From Mermis nigrescens (lineage: Eukaryota; Nematoda; Enoplea; Mermithida; Mermithidae), in contig JAVLUZ010000157.1 of assembly GCA_036768485.1 (NCBI GenBank), forward strand, positions 12,586,342-12,650,341: DNA of 64,000 nt, read 5' to 3'. Under the pieces are notes generated by a model. It had not been told where the DNA came from and searched no databases. It saw nothing but the letters and a program-made list of their open reading frames with translations. Positions 43,286-57,174 of the stretch are shown here, piece by piece (within the stretch, counting starts at the first letter, position 1; each line of letters starts with the position of its first letter). The translations under genes were made by a program, and so were the position numbers.

Positions 43286-43755
43286 TGACTAGTCTCGTGC
43301 ATTTCAAGCAGGATTTATATTTAAAATGAAATGTACTATTTTACGACAATAAAATGAGGAACTCTGTAAAAGTTTTATTTTTACACAATAAATTGCATAA
43401 AAAATAAGCATATTAAAGGCGGTGAATGTCTCTTCAAGATTAAACGTCTATTGTTACTAGAATAATTAGGTTTTAAACATAATTGCTATGCAAATTATCG
43501 ATTGCACTATTTTTTTACACCATACTAATTTTGACACACTATTTTTAATTAAAAAATTATGTCGGAGAAATAGTGCGACTTCGCAGGAAATTATGAATGG
43601 ATTTTGCATGAAAGCAAGACTACTATCTCAAAAATTTGATGCATAAATTTTTACAAGCACGACTTATGTAGCAACCACTTTTCTGACTTAGGCAGCCAAC
43701 CAAAAAATTGGGCTCCGATACTAGCCGAGACTTTAAGGCTTGCCCAGCTATGCAA

Positions 43756-43832
43756 CCAACCAACCAACCAACCTCAACAAAAGGGACCCCGGTACCTTCA
43801 GAACCAAAATCCATTGCCCAGGTATGCTGGAG
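43756..43832. repeat. CCAACC border segment shared with 5916-5987
   Basis: CCAACCAACCAACC, then CTCAACAAAAGGGACCCC, GGTACC, CAGAACCAA, ATCCATTG and CCCAGGTATGCTG are in the same order as at 5916-5987, which borders the 172-bp satellite. This suggests one repeat family with a CCAA-rich start. Confidence 0.7.
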
Positions 43833-43925
43833 ATGTTGTCAAAAAAGGGTACTTAAATACTCAGTGTAATGAAACAAAATACAGAAACCATTGGGTTTTC
43901 TCAATATCAAAACGGGGTGAAAACA

Positions 43926-44147
43926 TACATGTAACGGCTCGAAATTTGAGGTGGGGTCTCTGGCCATTTTAGGGACAGGGGGTAAACGACCTCCAATGTT
44001 TGGACAAAAAAGGCTAAAAACGGCCAAAAAAATTGAATTTTTCCCTAAAAATCGGGTTAAGGGGAGTTTGAAAATTTTCTGGCTTTTGGGGGATTGGGAG
44101 GACAACCAACTTTCGGTGAGGGGATCCCCCATCCCCTGTTACATGTA
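43926..44147. mobile_element. Small TIR element, CATGTAAC ends
   Basis: Begins ACATGTAACGG and ends CTGTTACATGT, a clean inverted repeat around about 220 bp of non-coding sequence. Some interior words (GGTAAACGACC, AAAAACGGCC) resemble 37700-37790 in reverse. No target duplication was assigned. Confidence 0.55.
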
Positions 44148-44342
44148 TGAGTGTAAACTAATTGCCGTAGCGCACGAACTTCTGGCCGTGGGCCAAAAAT
44201 TGTTAATACGATCCGAACAAAGACATTTTTATCGATCTTATAAAACTGGTTTCAAAGTTTTGTGTTCTCATTTGCTGGAGTTATGATATAATTTCGGAGT
44301 GTTGCCTTCTTTGGCCCACCCTTTATATTTTCTGAATTTCAG

Positions 44343-44512
44343 CCGATCGCGATGAAATATGGCATGTAGATGTGGACAACCGAATCCGTCATTGCATCGA
44401 ATTAGGCAAACAGCGTGGATTTGTCCAATCGGGCGACACTCTCATTCTGGTGACCGGGTGGCGCGAGGGAGCCGGTTTTACTAATACGCTTCGCGTAGTG
44501 ATAGCGGACTAG
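44343..44512 (+). CDS. Pyruvate kinase, last coding exon
   Basis: Encodes the C-terminal domain of pyruvate kinase, the glycolytic enzyme making pyruvate and ATP from phosphoenolpyruvate and ADP. The acceptor is TTTTCTGAATTTCAG at 44328-44342. The exon then reads (two bases completing a codon) about 55 residues, including IWHVDVDNRI, IELGKQRGFVQSGDTLILVT, GWREGAGFTNTLRVV and IAD, then TAG at 44510-44512. The GD..I..TGWR.G.GFTNT.R block is the classic effector-loop end of the enzyme. The frame is intact and the stop lies where family members end. Upstream exons were not recognised; they would lie to the left, within or beyond the repeat-filled region. The exon is too short to be caught by a long-ORF search. 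Confidence 0.9.
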
Positions 44513-44532
44513 GAGATATAAGATAAATTTAA

Positions 44533-44538
44533 AATAAA
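44533..44538 (+). promoter_or_regulatory. Polyadenylation signal of pyruvate kinase
   Basis: AATAAA lies 21 bp after the TAG stop of the pyruvate kinase exon. A second overlapping AATAAA is close behind. It implies a very short 3' UTR unless a later site is used. Confidence 0.6.
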
Positions 44539-44640
44539 TAAAATAATGATAATGATTGCGACTTAGAAGACTGACTGGAGGGTCGATTCAATCGTTTTTG
44601 CTCTCTCATTATTTAAACCGGTTTTCTTTTGTGCTGTGTT

Positions 44641-45186
44641 CAGGCCCGTATCTAAAATTTTTTTCTAGGCGGGGCGAAAATTTTGAGGTCAAATATTCCG
44701 AGAACCATTAGGAGATGACAAAAATTAAGGCATTTTTGAGTGTACCTCGGCGAGCTCTATATAATGGCGTAGAAAAATTTCAAGAATTCCATGTCATACT
44801 TAAATGAAACAAATCTAGCATTTAAATTGATGAAAAAAAATAAAAATTGAAAAATTCAAACTTATAAGAAAATTCAAACTCAATCAACAAACAAAGTCTT
44901 GACTTTTATCATTGTATTTAATCCTTGTGTTCGACAATTTGATAATTTTCCATATCTAATTCAAATTTGAGTGATTCTAAGCGGATGGAAGACCGAAGCT
45001 ATAGAAAAACAATAAATCCGGCAAAATTTAGCATACCCTAATTCAAAAGTACCCTAAAAACATGTTTTGGCGGGGTTAAAGACGTACTCGAGAATTTTTC
45101 ATTTTTCTCGGGGGGGGCCCTTGTGAGATTCGAAAGTTATTTTTTTATTTCCGTGGGGCGCCCCCCCCGCTCTGAATACGGGCCTG
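44641..45186. mobile_element. TIR element with CAGGCCCGTAT ends, includes dispersed family copy 4
   Basis: Starts CAGGCCCGTATC and ends AATACGGGCCTG, a clean terminal inverted repeat over 546 bp. The left part (44680-44770) holds the AACCATTAGGAGATGAC and GAGTGTACCTCGGCGAGCTC words of the dispersed family at 4955, 25620 and 49925, so this copy shows that family's real ends. No target duplication was readable. It is non-coding. Confidence 0.7.

Positions 45187-49154
<3,968 letters not shown>

Positions 49155-49222
<68 letters not shown>
49155..49222. repeat. (TA)n microsatellite flanking a TIR element (right)
   Basis: A TA array of about 66 bp at the right border of the element at 46681-49155. 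The two arrays are probably one array split by insertion. Confidence 0.95.
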
Positions 49223-49224
<2 letters not shown>

Positions 49225-51692
49225 CCTAACTTAAACATATTTTATTCTAGGTTAGCATAATTTGATTTATCTAGATATCTTGTGGGGCGCGCGTAAAATT
49301 TGTTATTCCATTATTGACTCGCATGTCCCTTTACTTATTCGCAATTAGATCGATTATGTACCTTGTTTTTTTCATCAGTTTGGTGTATTAGTAATAAAAT
49401 TTCTTGTTGTTATATTAAGGCTTTACAGCTTGAATTGACATTCAAATTTAATTGTTGTTAGCTGATCAAAAAATTTTTAAAAAATTTTAAAAAGTTAGGC
49501 AGACTATTGATTGATTAACCTGAACCATAAGCTATCAGATCACCTTGTTGTGAAGAAATGCAACGTGCAACATTGATCGTGGTGCATAATTTGTAAGGAC
49601 GCTCTCTTTTCATTCGCTTTAGCCGATTTTAATAGCCTTTACGTGTACCAAAAGGCTAATTCAAGTTATGATAGTTAAGCATATCGAGTAGGCTGCCATA
49701 GGTTGGTTATGCTAAATTTTATGTTATTAAATTAAATTTTTTGACTGCTCAACTAACGAACCTCCTGTAGTAGCTCTGCTGCATGAGAATGTTGAGACCG
49801 TTTCTTCTGAATATTTTGATCGGCTTTGCTAACAAATGTCAGTAATGCAAATGAGACTGACATTTAGCTTATTGTGTAGATATGAAAAGAAAGTAAGATA
49901 ATATGTCTGTATTCAGTATTGACTATATTTCGGAGGGGGCCGGAAATTTTGAAGTCAGATATCTTGAAAACCATTGGGAGATGGGCAAAATAAAGGTATT
50001 TTTGAGCGTATCTCGACGAGCTCTATGCAATGGTTAAGAGAAATTTCAAAAATTGTCACTATATATCATACGCATATTATGTACACAAACATCGTTTAAA
50101 TAATCAACTAATTTCTCATCATTCAATCGACGAATAATTTCCTAGCTTCTGTCTTTTATTTAATCTGATTTACAAAGAAAAAGAATACATAAAATGAATA
50201 ATTAGGCGCGAAGCGCCGAAAAAATTCGACATGTTCTACATGTTTAATTCAAATTTGAGTGATTTTGGGCGGGCTAGAAGACAAAAACTATAGATAAGCG
50301 AAGTGCCGGAAAATTTTGAGTTCACTAGCTCAAACGTACGCTGGGCACCCTTGTGTAATTCAAAGATTATTCTTTATTTCCGGGAGGCGGCCTCCTTCCC
50401 GCTCCCCTGAATACGAGCCAGGGTACTGATATTTCTAAATTACTAAATTACAGAAGTTATAAGATTGAAGTAAGGAGTAAATCTCCATCAAATATTCTCC
50501 TGTGCTCCATTTCAATCTTTGCCTTGTTGAATAACTAGGGATACGTGCGTACATCTCGTGCCTATTAAATTTGAATATTTTAACAATCCTTTAGGCCGTT
50601 TATCGAGATAGATTGTGTATCAGCAAGAGACTGATTCCAAGTATCTACTTAATTTAGCTCTAGAGATGGACTTCTCGAAAAGTGAAGATTCAATAAGCCA
50701 TTTGGAATCAATAGGTAGATATAGTACTCGTGCTTTTAAGCACATGCTTTGAATATAAGTATAAAGAAAAGTATGTATGTAGTATTTTCCTCTTTTAAAA
50801 ATAAAGCTTTATCAATACAGACGTAAGGAATTATTAACAAATGCTGGTCTCAATTTGATTGCTTGATTTAGAACGCAGAAGCCAGACTTCACATGAGACC
50901 TGTCTCAGGCGTGTGGGTATGCGATTACACAAGCCTTTCTTCTAGTGACCGTGACAAAAGCGCATACAGTTCTGCTGGAGGCTGGGAGGATTTTGAGTTG
51001 CTAGGGCAGTAGTACAGTAGAAGCTTACGGGTAGAAATGAGACAGCTTTGTGAGACAAATAATCGATGCGTATTTTTTCAATTTTGGCCTTGGACTGGAA
51101 TGCGAATCCTCTGAAATTTTCTTGTGTTTTTTGCGAGATCATACCACGGGCTTAACAGGCATAAATCTGCTTTAAGTGGATAAAATGATTCTCCATGCAG
51201 AGCGCCTAATGCTTAAGATCGGGTCTATCTCATAATAAATAAGTACACATGTCAGTTGCAAAACTTGCATTTTCTTTGTTAAGTATTTCAATAGCTGCTA
51301 ACAAGGATCTGGATGAGCAGCATTCGGCTTTGACAATAAGGTACAATTATTATGAGCAAAAATTATAATTAGGTCGGTAAACAAGCGCTTGAGTGCAGAA
51401 AGAATGAGGAAAAATTTTATTAACTAAGTAAGGCAGTTCAGGTGCAGAAACGGGTGCAATTAAAATCCCTAAGAAGAAAAAGATAATTTTAGAGCTCAAA
51501 AGGAAAAGTGGAAGTTATTTCGCAGGATTGTTCTACATCGTTCCTAAATCTTGGAATCGGAGTCTGAATATTTAGAATTTTTCTTTGTTTCTGCTCGTCG
51601 ATCGATATTTAGGATCCATGGTGTACTTGATTACATTTCGTTTTTGTGTTCTTATTTGTACGATTTCATGTTTAATATTGTTTAACTTTTAG
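49223..51692. other. Probable intron, mostly unique sequence
   Basis: No supported exon was found. It includes one dispersed-family copy (49925-50420). The rest is AT-rich, apart from a less AT-rich piece near 50880-51140 without splice-bounded frames. Confidence 0.4.
49925..50420. mobile_element. Dispersed repeat family 'GAGATACGCTC' (copy 5)
   Basis: Contains TTTTGAAGTCAGATATCTTG, AACCATTGGGAGAT and GAGCGTATCTCGACGAGCTC at the left, a GCGC hairpin at about 50205, and a right end CCCTGAATACGAGCCAGG that matches the right end of 44641-45186. The left terminus is degenerate. Confidence 0.65.
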
Positions 51693-51778
51693 CTCGGATC
51701 GCAGAGGAAATCGTCCATGAACTGAATAAACTGGCTCTTTCATATAGCCAATGCGAAACACAGCACAGCTCTCCTCAG
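51693..51778 (+). CDS. Internal exon of an unrecognised host gene
   Basis: The acceptor TTGTTTAACTTTTAG ends at 51692 and the donor GTAAGT starts at 51779. Of three frames only one is open: two bases completing a codon, then 28 codons beginning RIAEEIVHELNKLALSYS and ending in a Gln/Ser-rich stretch. The exon ends in phase 0 and joins in frame to the exon at 55667. The product looks helical and possibly coiled-coil. The family is not recognised. The sequence is free of the repeats that fill the flanks. Confidence 0.65.
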
Positions 51779-52361
51779 GTAAGTTGTTTTTTCGCAATAA
51801 TTTTGTGGTTCTCTTCTTATTATCATAAATTAGGTTTAAGATTAATTACCTGATCGTTATTAAGCGTAACTGCTTAGTATGCTAAATCGTCACTTACTGA
51901 GCATACTATTTCTAAGCGTAAAAGCGTTAATTAAAATCCGAAACATTTTTGATAATTTGTCAGATAGAATGCAAAACAATTTTTGAAAGAATAATTTTAC
52001 TATAAAAAAGACTAGTGAAAGTGCGACGGAGGATCAACAGATTTTTACGTCATGCTGCGTGTGTGCAGGGTGTCCCGAATATTCGGTACATAAACTCTTT
52101 CCTTCCTTATAAGTTTTGTTCTGCTCGACTTTAAGTGATGCGGTTTAAAATCACCTTATAAAAAACTTTGGTTACAGGACCACTAATTAGTAATTTTGAA
52201 TTGTTTGAATTTGTCCAATGCAACGATTTTTTCCAGACCCAAAAAATTATGAAAAAATCACAGTAGTGAAATAAAACGAACAATAAAATTGACAATGGTG
52301 AATTTAAGATTATTAATTAACAGATTAAAGACGCATTACGATTATACATGCACAGCATGGG

Positions 52362-52756
52362 AATTCTGGGGGTGAAAATCTAAAGTGCCTTTTTTGGGCC
52401 CAAAAATGGCCGGTACGCGTTTAAAAACATCGTTTTTTGGCGTTTCTGACGATACTCTATCCTTCTAGAGCATAAAATCATGGAAAAAATTTCGGAAAAA
52501 GTCGAATAAATTGACCAATATATCGCTTAAAACATGAATATATGGTGCGAAGCGCCCAAAATTTGGCGATTTTGAGCAAATAGATAGCCAAAAACCCTTA
52601 AAAAGACACTTTTTCTACCAATTTTCAGGTAAGTTTAGGAAACTTTTTGAAAAATCGCCAATTCTGGGGGGTGAAAATTTTTTTGCGGGGGGGGGTGAAA
52701 AATGATTCTGCGGGGGTGAAAACTCCTCCCAAACCCCCCCCCAAGATCATGTATGA
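52362..52756. mobile_element. MITE, 'CAGCATGGGAATTCTGGGGG' family, copy 1
   Basis: Starts at ATGCACAGCATGGGAATTC and ends at a CCCCCCCCAAGATCATGTATG block. The core is CATCGTTTTTTGGCGTTTCT and GACGATACTCTATC, then CTAGAGCATAAAA, and a GGTGCGAAGCGCC hairpin. Related copies are at 54030, 54422 and 61570. Confidence 0.65.
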
Positions 52757-53900
52757 TTACGACTATCTTTAAACAAACTTTCAAATCGACGTTTAACCCT
52801 CGCATTCCCGTGAACTCGGACGGTTCCTAGCCGATCACTTTTTTGTGATTTTTTTTGTTGTATGTTTTGTATGACTACAAAACTTTGTCTAGCCTCATTG
52901 TAGCCCTAGTTACATCATGTGAAATGTTCGAGATAGTAAATAAAATTATACATCCTAAAAATAGCATATTTTCAAGATTATCACGTGAAAACTTAAATTA
53001 CGAAAAAAGTTTTGGTCAATGATTAGTACAATATTTGTGGGCTTCTATTTTTTAATCAGGTACAACAGTCCTAAAATGATATTCTAGTCAACTAAAATAT
53101 ACTATTTGCATTTATTTTATGCATGTTCACCTCATGCCTATGCTTAAGTATAATAGCAGTTTTTTAGTTATAACTTCTTACAAAGTCACTTTAGCGAAAA
53201 ATGACAAACATATTCGGAAAGAGCTTAAAAAATCGCACAAAATGATACTAATATTTGCTATGTTGAGTGAGAATAATTACGTTTCAACCTGGCTAGGACG
53301 GTGTCCTAGCACGGGAACTTTTAACTTCAAAAACACGGGAACGCAAGGGTTAAAGCAGAAATTTTCTTAATGGCACCGATAGTTGACAACTTTTCCTTTG
53401 TAGAAACTATAAAAGTGGTGTACTAAAAACTATAGCGGATTTTACTCAGTGAGACTTCACAATTTTGTTGCCCTATGTTCTTTCTTTCAAAAATCGTTTA
53501 CTATTTTTAATATATATTACACAATCCAGTTAGTTAAGATTAAAACACTTTGTATCCTTTTGGGTCACCCTATAAATCCATCTTAGCCTTTATCACAAAA
53601 ATTTGACCCTTTCTTGCATTATTTCAAGAACTGACGGAATTTCAATTCACCAGTTTCACTGCTATTCAAAAATATCGTCGAAATCATAGTGTATAACCAC
53701 ATTCGCGAATATAATCTTACATTTTTTATGGATAAGTTCTTATGGATCATCGGTAAATAGTTGGAAAAAACAGTCGAATAACTGCTAAAATAAGAAAAAT
53801 AAAGAATGGGAATTGATAAGCTATTTCAACAATCGAATCATTGAATATCCTTTTCGTATATACTTTCTTCCACTAGTGTTTCGTCAGGTGTCCAAGTATT

Positions 53901-54710
53901 AAGGTCGAGATGCTCCACACATTTTTCGTAAAATTTCTGGTTTAACGTAGGTTCATTTTGGTCCTATCCGATGTGTCGACTACAGTAACTGGGTCGATGA
54001 ATTTCACATGGTGCTTCTGCTTAAGAGACATGCACAGCATGGGAATGCTGGGGGTTAAAATTATAGAGTTCCTTTTTAGGGCCCAAAATGGTAGACACGC
54101 GTTAAAAACATCGTTTTTCGGTGTTTCTGACGATGCTCTATCTTTCTAGAGCATAAAAATATAAATTTTCGGAAAAAATCAAAAAAGTCGAACAAATTGA
54201 ACAAAATATAGTCAAAGCATGAGTATAATGGCGCGAAGCGCCGAAAATTTGACACTTTAGAGCCGATAGATGGCTAAAAACGCTTAAAAAGCACCTTTTT
54301 AAGGTCGAGATGCTCCACACATTTTTCGTTAAATTTCTGGTTTGACGTAGGTTCAGTTTGGTTCTATCCGCTGTGTCGACTACAGTTACTGGGTCGATGA
54401 ATTTTACATGGTGCTAACAGACATGCACAGCATGGGAATTCTAGGGGTTTAAATCATAAAGTTCCTTTTTCGGGCCCAAAAATGGTAGACACGCGTTAAA
54501 AACATCATTTTTCGGCGTTTCTGACGATGCTCTATCTTTCTAGAGTATAAAAATATAAATTTTCGGAAAAAATCAAAAAAGTCGAACAATATGAACATAA
54601 TATATTCAAAACATGAGTATAATGGCGCGAAGCGCCGAAAATTTGACACTTTAGAGCCGATAGATAGCTAAAAACGCTTAAAAAGCACCTTTTATACGAA
54701 TTTTTAGAAA
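53901..54710. repeat. Tandem duplication of about 400 bp carrying a MITE
   Basis: AAGGTCGAGATGCTCCACAC occurs at 53901 and 54301. Both copies continue with TTCTGGTTTRACGTAGGTTC, TGTGTCGACTACAGTAACTG and GGGTCGATGAATTT, then a MITE beginning ATGCACAGCATGGGAAT (about 54030 and 54422). Copy 1 stops within the MITE where copy 2 begins, so the duplication junction lies inside the element. Confidence 0.8.
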
Positions 54711-54790
54711 AGTTTTGGGAACTGTCAAAAAATCGCGAATTCTGGTTGTGAACGAAAAAATTCCTCGGGTGAAACCCCCAGATCATGTAC
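54422..54790. mobile_element. MITE, 'CAGCATGGGAATTCTGGGGG' family, copy 3
   Basis: Complete-looking copy: ATGCACAGCATGGGAATTCT at the left, core CATCATTTTTCGGCGTTTCT and GACGATGCTCTATC, the hairpin GGCGCGAAGCGCC, and a right end CCCCCAGATCATGTACGG. The right end matches the copy at 52362. Confidence 0.65.
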
Positions 54791-55076
54791 GGTGCTTAAT
54801 GATTAGGTAAGTGTAGTTAAAGCCAGGCCAGTGAGAAATATTCGCATGAGCCGCCCACTGGATCGGACCCCATTTATCCATAAAAAATGTGAGGCTATTT
54901 ACTCGTACATTTGGCGACTTACTACGATTACGGCGATATGTTTTTTGGAAGTGGTAGGAAGCTACAAAACGGCACTACCGCATTACTCTAATAAAAAATA
55001 GTTTTGGTTCTATCACATAAAGCTGTGACTTCATTAGTAAGTGGTACCTTTTCACATAATTGCCTATAGTTGTGGG

Positions 55077-55313
55077 CACACCTGGGCGTGGGGGGTTTGG
55101 GAGGTATGCACCCCCTCCGAGAAACCAAAATATCCCCCAGAATTCAATTTTTGAAATTATTTTGGTTTTTTTCGCAATTTTTTGATGCCAATGGATAGTG
55201 CTCAATGAGAAACTTTGGAAAATGGTGTTTTTTCGCCATACCACCATTTTTAAGGCTATTTTTTACCTTTGAAAAATATTACACTTCCAGAATTTTAGTG
55301 TCACCCACCTATG
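55077..55313. mobile_element. MITE, CCCC-rich family, copy 6 with perfect TSD
   Basis: Starts CACACCTGGGCGTGGGG and ends CCCACCTATG. It is flanked by identical GTTGTGGG at 55069-55076 and 55314-55321. The interior matches the 12748-13018 copy. It lies in the intron of the unrecognised host gene. Confidence 0.85.
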
Positions 55314-55666
55314 GTTGTGGGGCTGTCGAATTCCAGATTTGCTATTTTCAAAAAAAATTGTTTGGACTTCAGAATCGAGTAGTCGGAAGAAGTTACTTTT
55401 GTGAAAGTTGTTTGCTAGTTTGTGTGTTTGATTTTGTCATTGTATGATTTTTTGTCCTTACAAAAGTTCCCGTCTCTCTCATATGCTAGTTTTTTTGCAC
55501 ATGTGCTCTGCTCACAATAATTCATGTTAAATGCTTTATCTGACGTACATCACATGGCGTAGTTTGGTGTCTTTAAGAGTGTGCGTCCCACGTCAACTTC
55601 TTAGTCTTATAATGCGTTTACTTTTATTAGTTTTATTTTATTTTCTCTGTTTCCTTTTATTCATAG

Positions 55667-55870
55667 AAATTGAATTTGGCACTTCATGAAGTTAGACGAC
55701 GGCAGTTGACGTTTAAAAATGCAGTAGAGACATTGCGAAATGAAGTTCATGGTGCTGCCTATTGCAGATCAGTAAAGAGCACATCTGAAGAATTTGATTC
55801 TTCCTTGGAAAATATTCTGGATCTTCTGAGCCCTTTCACAGAAAAACAATCTAGGCAGTATGTTATATAA
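55667..55870 (+). CDS. Second exon of the unrecognised host gene
   Basis: The acceptor ends at 55666 (TTTATTCATAG). The frame opens at the first base and reads KLNLALHEVRRRQLTFKNAV, then about 47 further residues including SSLENILDLLSPFTEKQSR, and a TAA at 55868-55870. A strong alternative is splicing at GTATGT (55858), giving a 191-bp internal exon. The reading frame joins the exon at 51693 without a shift. The product is charged and helical. No domain was recognised and no AATAAA was seen close after the TAA, which slightly favours the spliced form. Confidence 0.65.
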   Translation, partial: KLNLALHEVRRRQLTFKNAVETLRNEVHGAAYCRSVKSTSEEFDSSLENILDLLSPFTEKQSRQYVI

Positions 55871-55957
55871 AATAACTGCGCATGAACTTTTGGGATCCAA
55901 CCTCCGTATGGCTATTCTGTCTGCATTTCCATGTAAGGGACATGGACAATACATGCA

Positions 55958-56173
55958 TACATAGGTGGGCGGGCAGCGCCAAAATTCTGGGGGGCGCAAG
56001 GTTTTTTAAAGGTAAAAAAATGGTCTCAAAAATAGTGGTTCAGCGAAAAAACGCTATTTTCAACGTTTCTCATCGAGCACTATCCATAGGCATAAAAAAT
56101 TGCGAAAAACAAGAATTCTGGAGGGTATTTTGGTTTTTGGGGGTGCATACCCCCTCAACCCCTTCCCACGCCA
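55958..56173. mobile_element. MITE, CCCC-rich family, copy 7
   Basis: Starts TACATAGGTGGGC and ends CCCACGCCA, with TACATGCA at 55950-55957 and 56174-56181. The core matches the family in reverse orientation. The termini are slightly truncated relative to other copies. Confidence 0.7.
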
Positions 56174-56744
56174 TACATGCACATAGTGGGGTGAGCGGGG
56201 TAATACTCCCCTGAAGGGTCAGCCGGACAGGTACTTTCAGGCGATTTTGAGCTGATGGAACGTTTTTTGCATCATCTTTGAGGTCAAAAGCAGTAAAAAA
56301 CGTCAACATTTTTCTTGCCAGATTAGTACTTTTAAGCACTTTTTACTCAAAAAGCGCCTAAAATTGATAAATTTTTGCATTTTTTAGTGTTAAAAGTGAT
56401 ATAATGCAGTCAAAATGGACTAAAAATGCTTTTAAAATGCGACATTACCATGAAAAAACGTTTTATTGACTATTTTGACCATTTTGATGTTAGAACAGCA
56501 AAAAAATCGGAACGTTAAATTTACTGTTTTGGATTTTAGGGACTTCACCTCCCTGCCGATCTGACCTTGTGCACCTACGCCCAAGTATGTTTGAAACACC
56601 AAACCCCTCTTCGCAGGTCATGTATATATGGAAATGTCACATAGTTACATTAACAAGGACCGGTCTTCCCATTGGTACCATGTGCAGTGATCGACCGGGC
56701 TCGAAACAACCGGGCCGGGGCTTAGCTAATCGAGCCCGGACTTA

Positions 56745-57062
56745 AATGCTGAGGGACCTTTGGTTACGTATTTTAGCAATTTCTAGGTTTCTGAGGGCAA
56801 AAATCAGTAATAATCGTCTTAAAACGGCGCGAAGCGCCAAAAATTTGGCATTTTCCTTTCAAAATGCAATTTCTGAAATTATAAAAATATATAGAACACA
56901 CAATTGCTCATTTCGGCGCGGAGCGCCGAGAATTTTTGCGAATTTCGAACCTTTTGTAGCAGTTTGTGTCTTCCGAAAAATCTTTGTACATGTACAAAGA
57001 CGGTTCCCAAAAGTCTTTGTACATCGCGAAAAATCCTTGCCGAATACAAAAAAACCGTGACA
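56745..57062 (-). mobile_element. hAT MITE fragment (same family as 47030-47972)
   Basis: Contains AATCGTCTTAAAACGGCGCG, hairpins at about 56825 and 56913, and TTTGTACATGTACAAAGACG. It matches the interior of 36544-37598 in the same orientation. It lacks both termini. Confidence 0.65.
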
Positions 57063-57174
57063 TGTATAGATATATACATTAAGGCCTGACGTTTACGTAT
57101 ATACATCAATAAATAACACAAGTATCAGGTTAACATAGATATAGTAAGACAAGAATACGTACAAAATTTTAAAC

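Larger units (their letters stand above)
51779..55666 (+). other. Intron between the two exons (3.9 kb)
   Basis: Bounded by GTAAGT at 51779 and a TTTCCTTTTATTCATAG acceptor ending at 55666. It contains three TIR-like repeats, a 400-bp tandem duplication and a MITE, all listed separately. The part at 52756-53900 is unique AT-rich sequence with nothing recognised. Confidence 0.55.
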
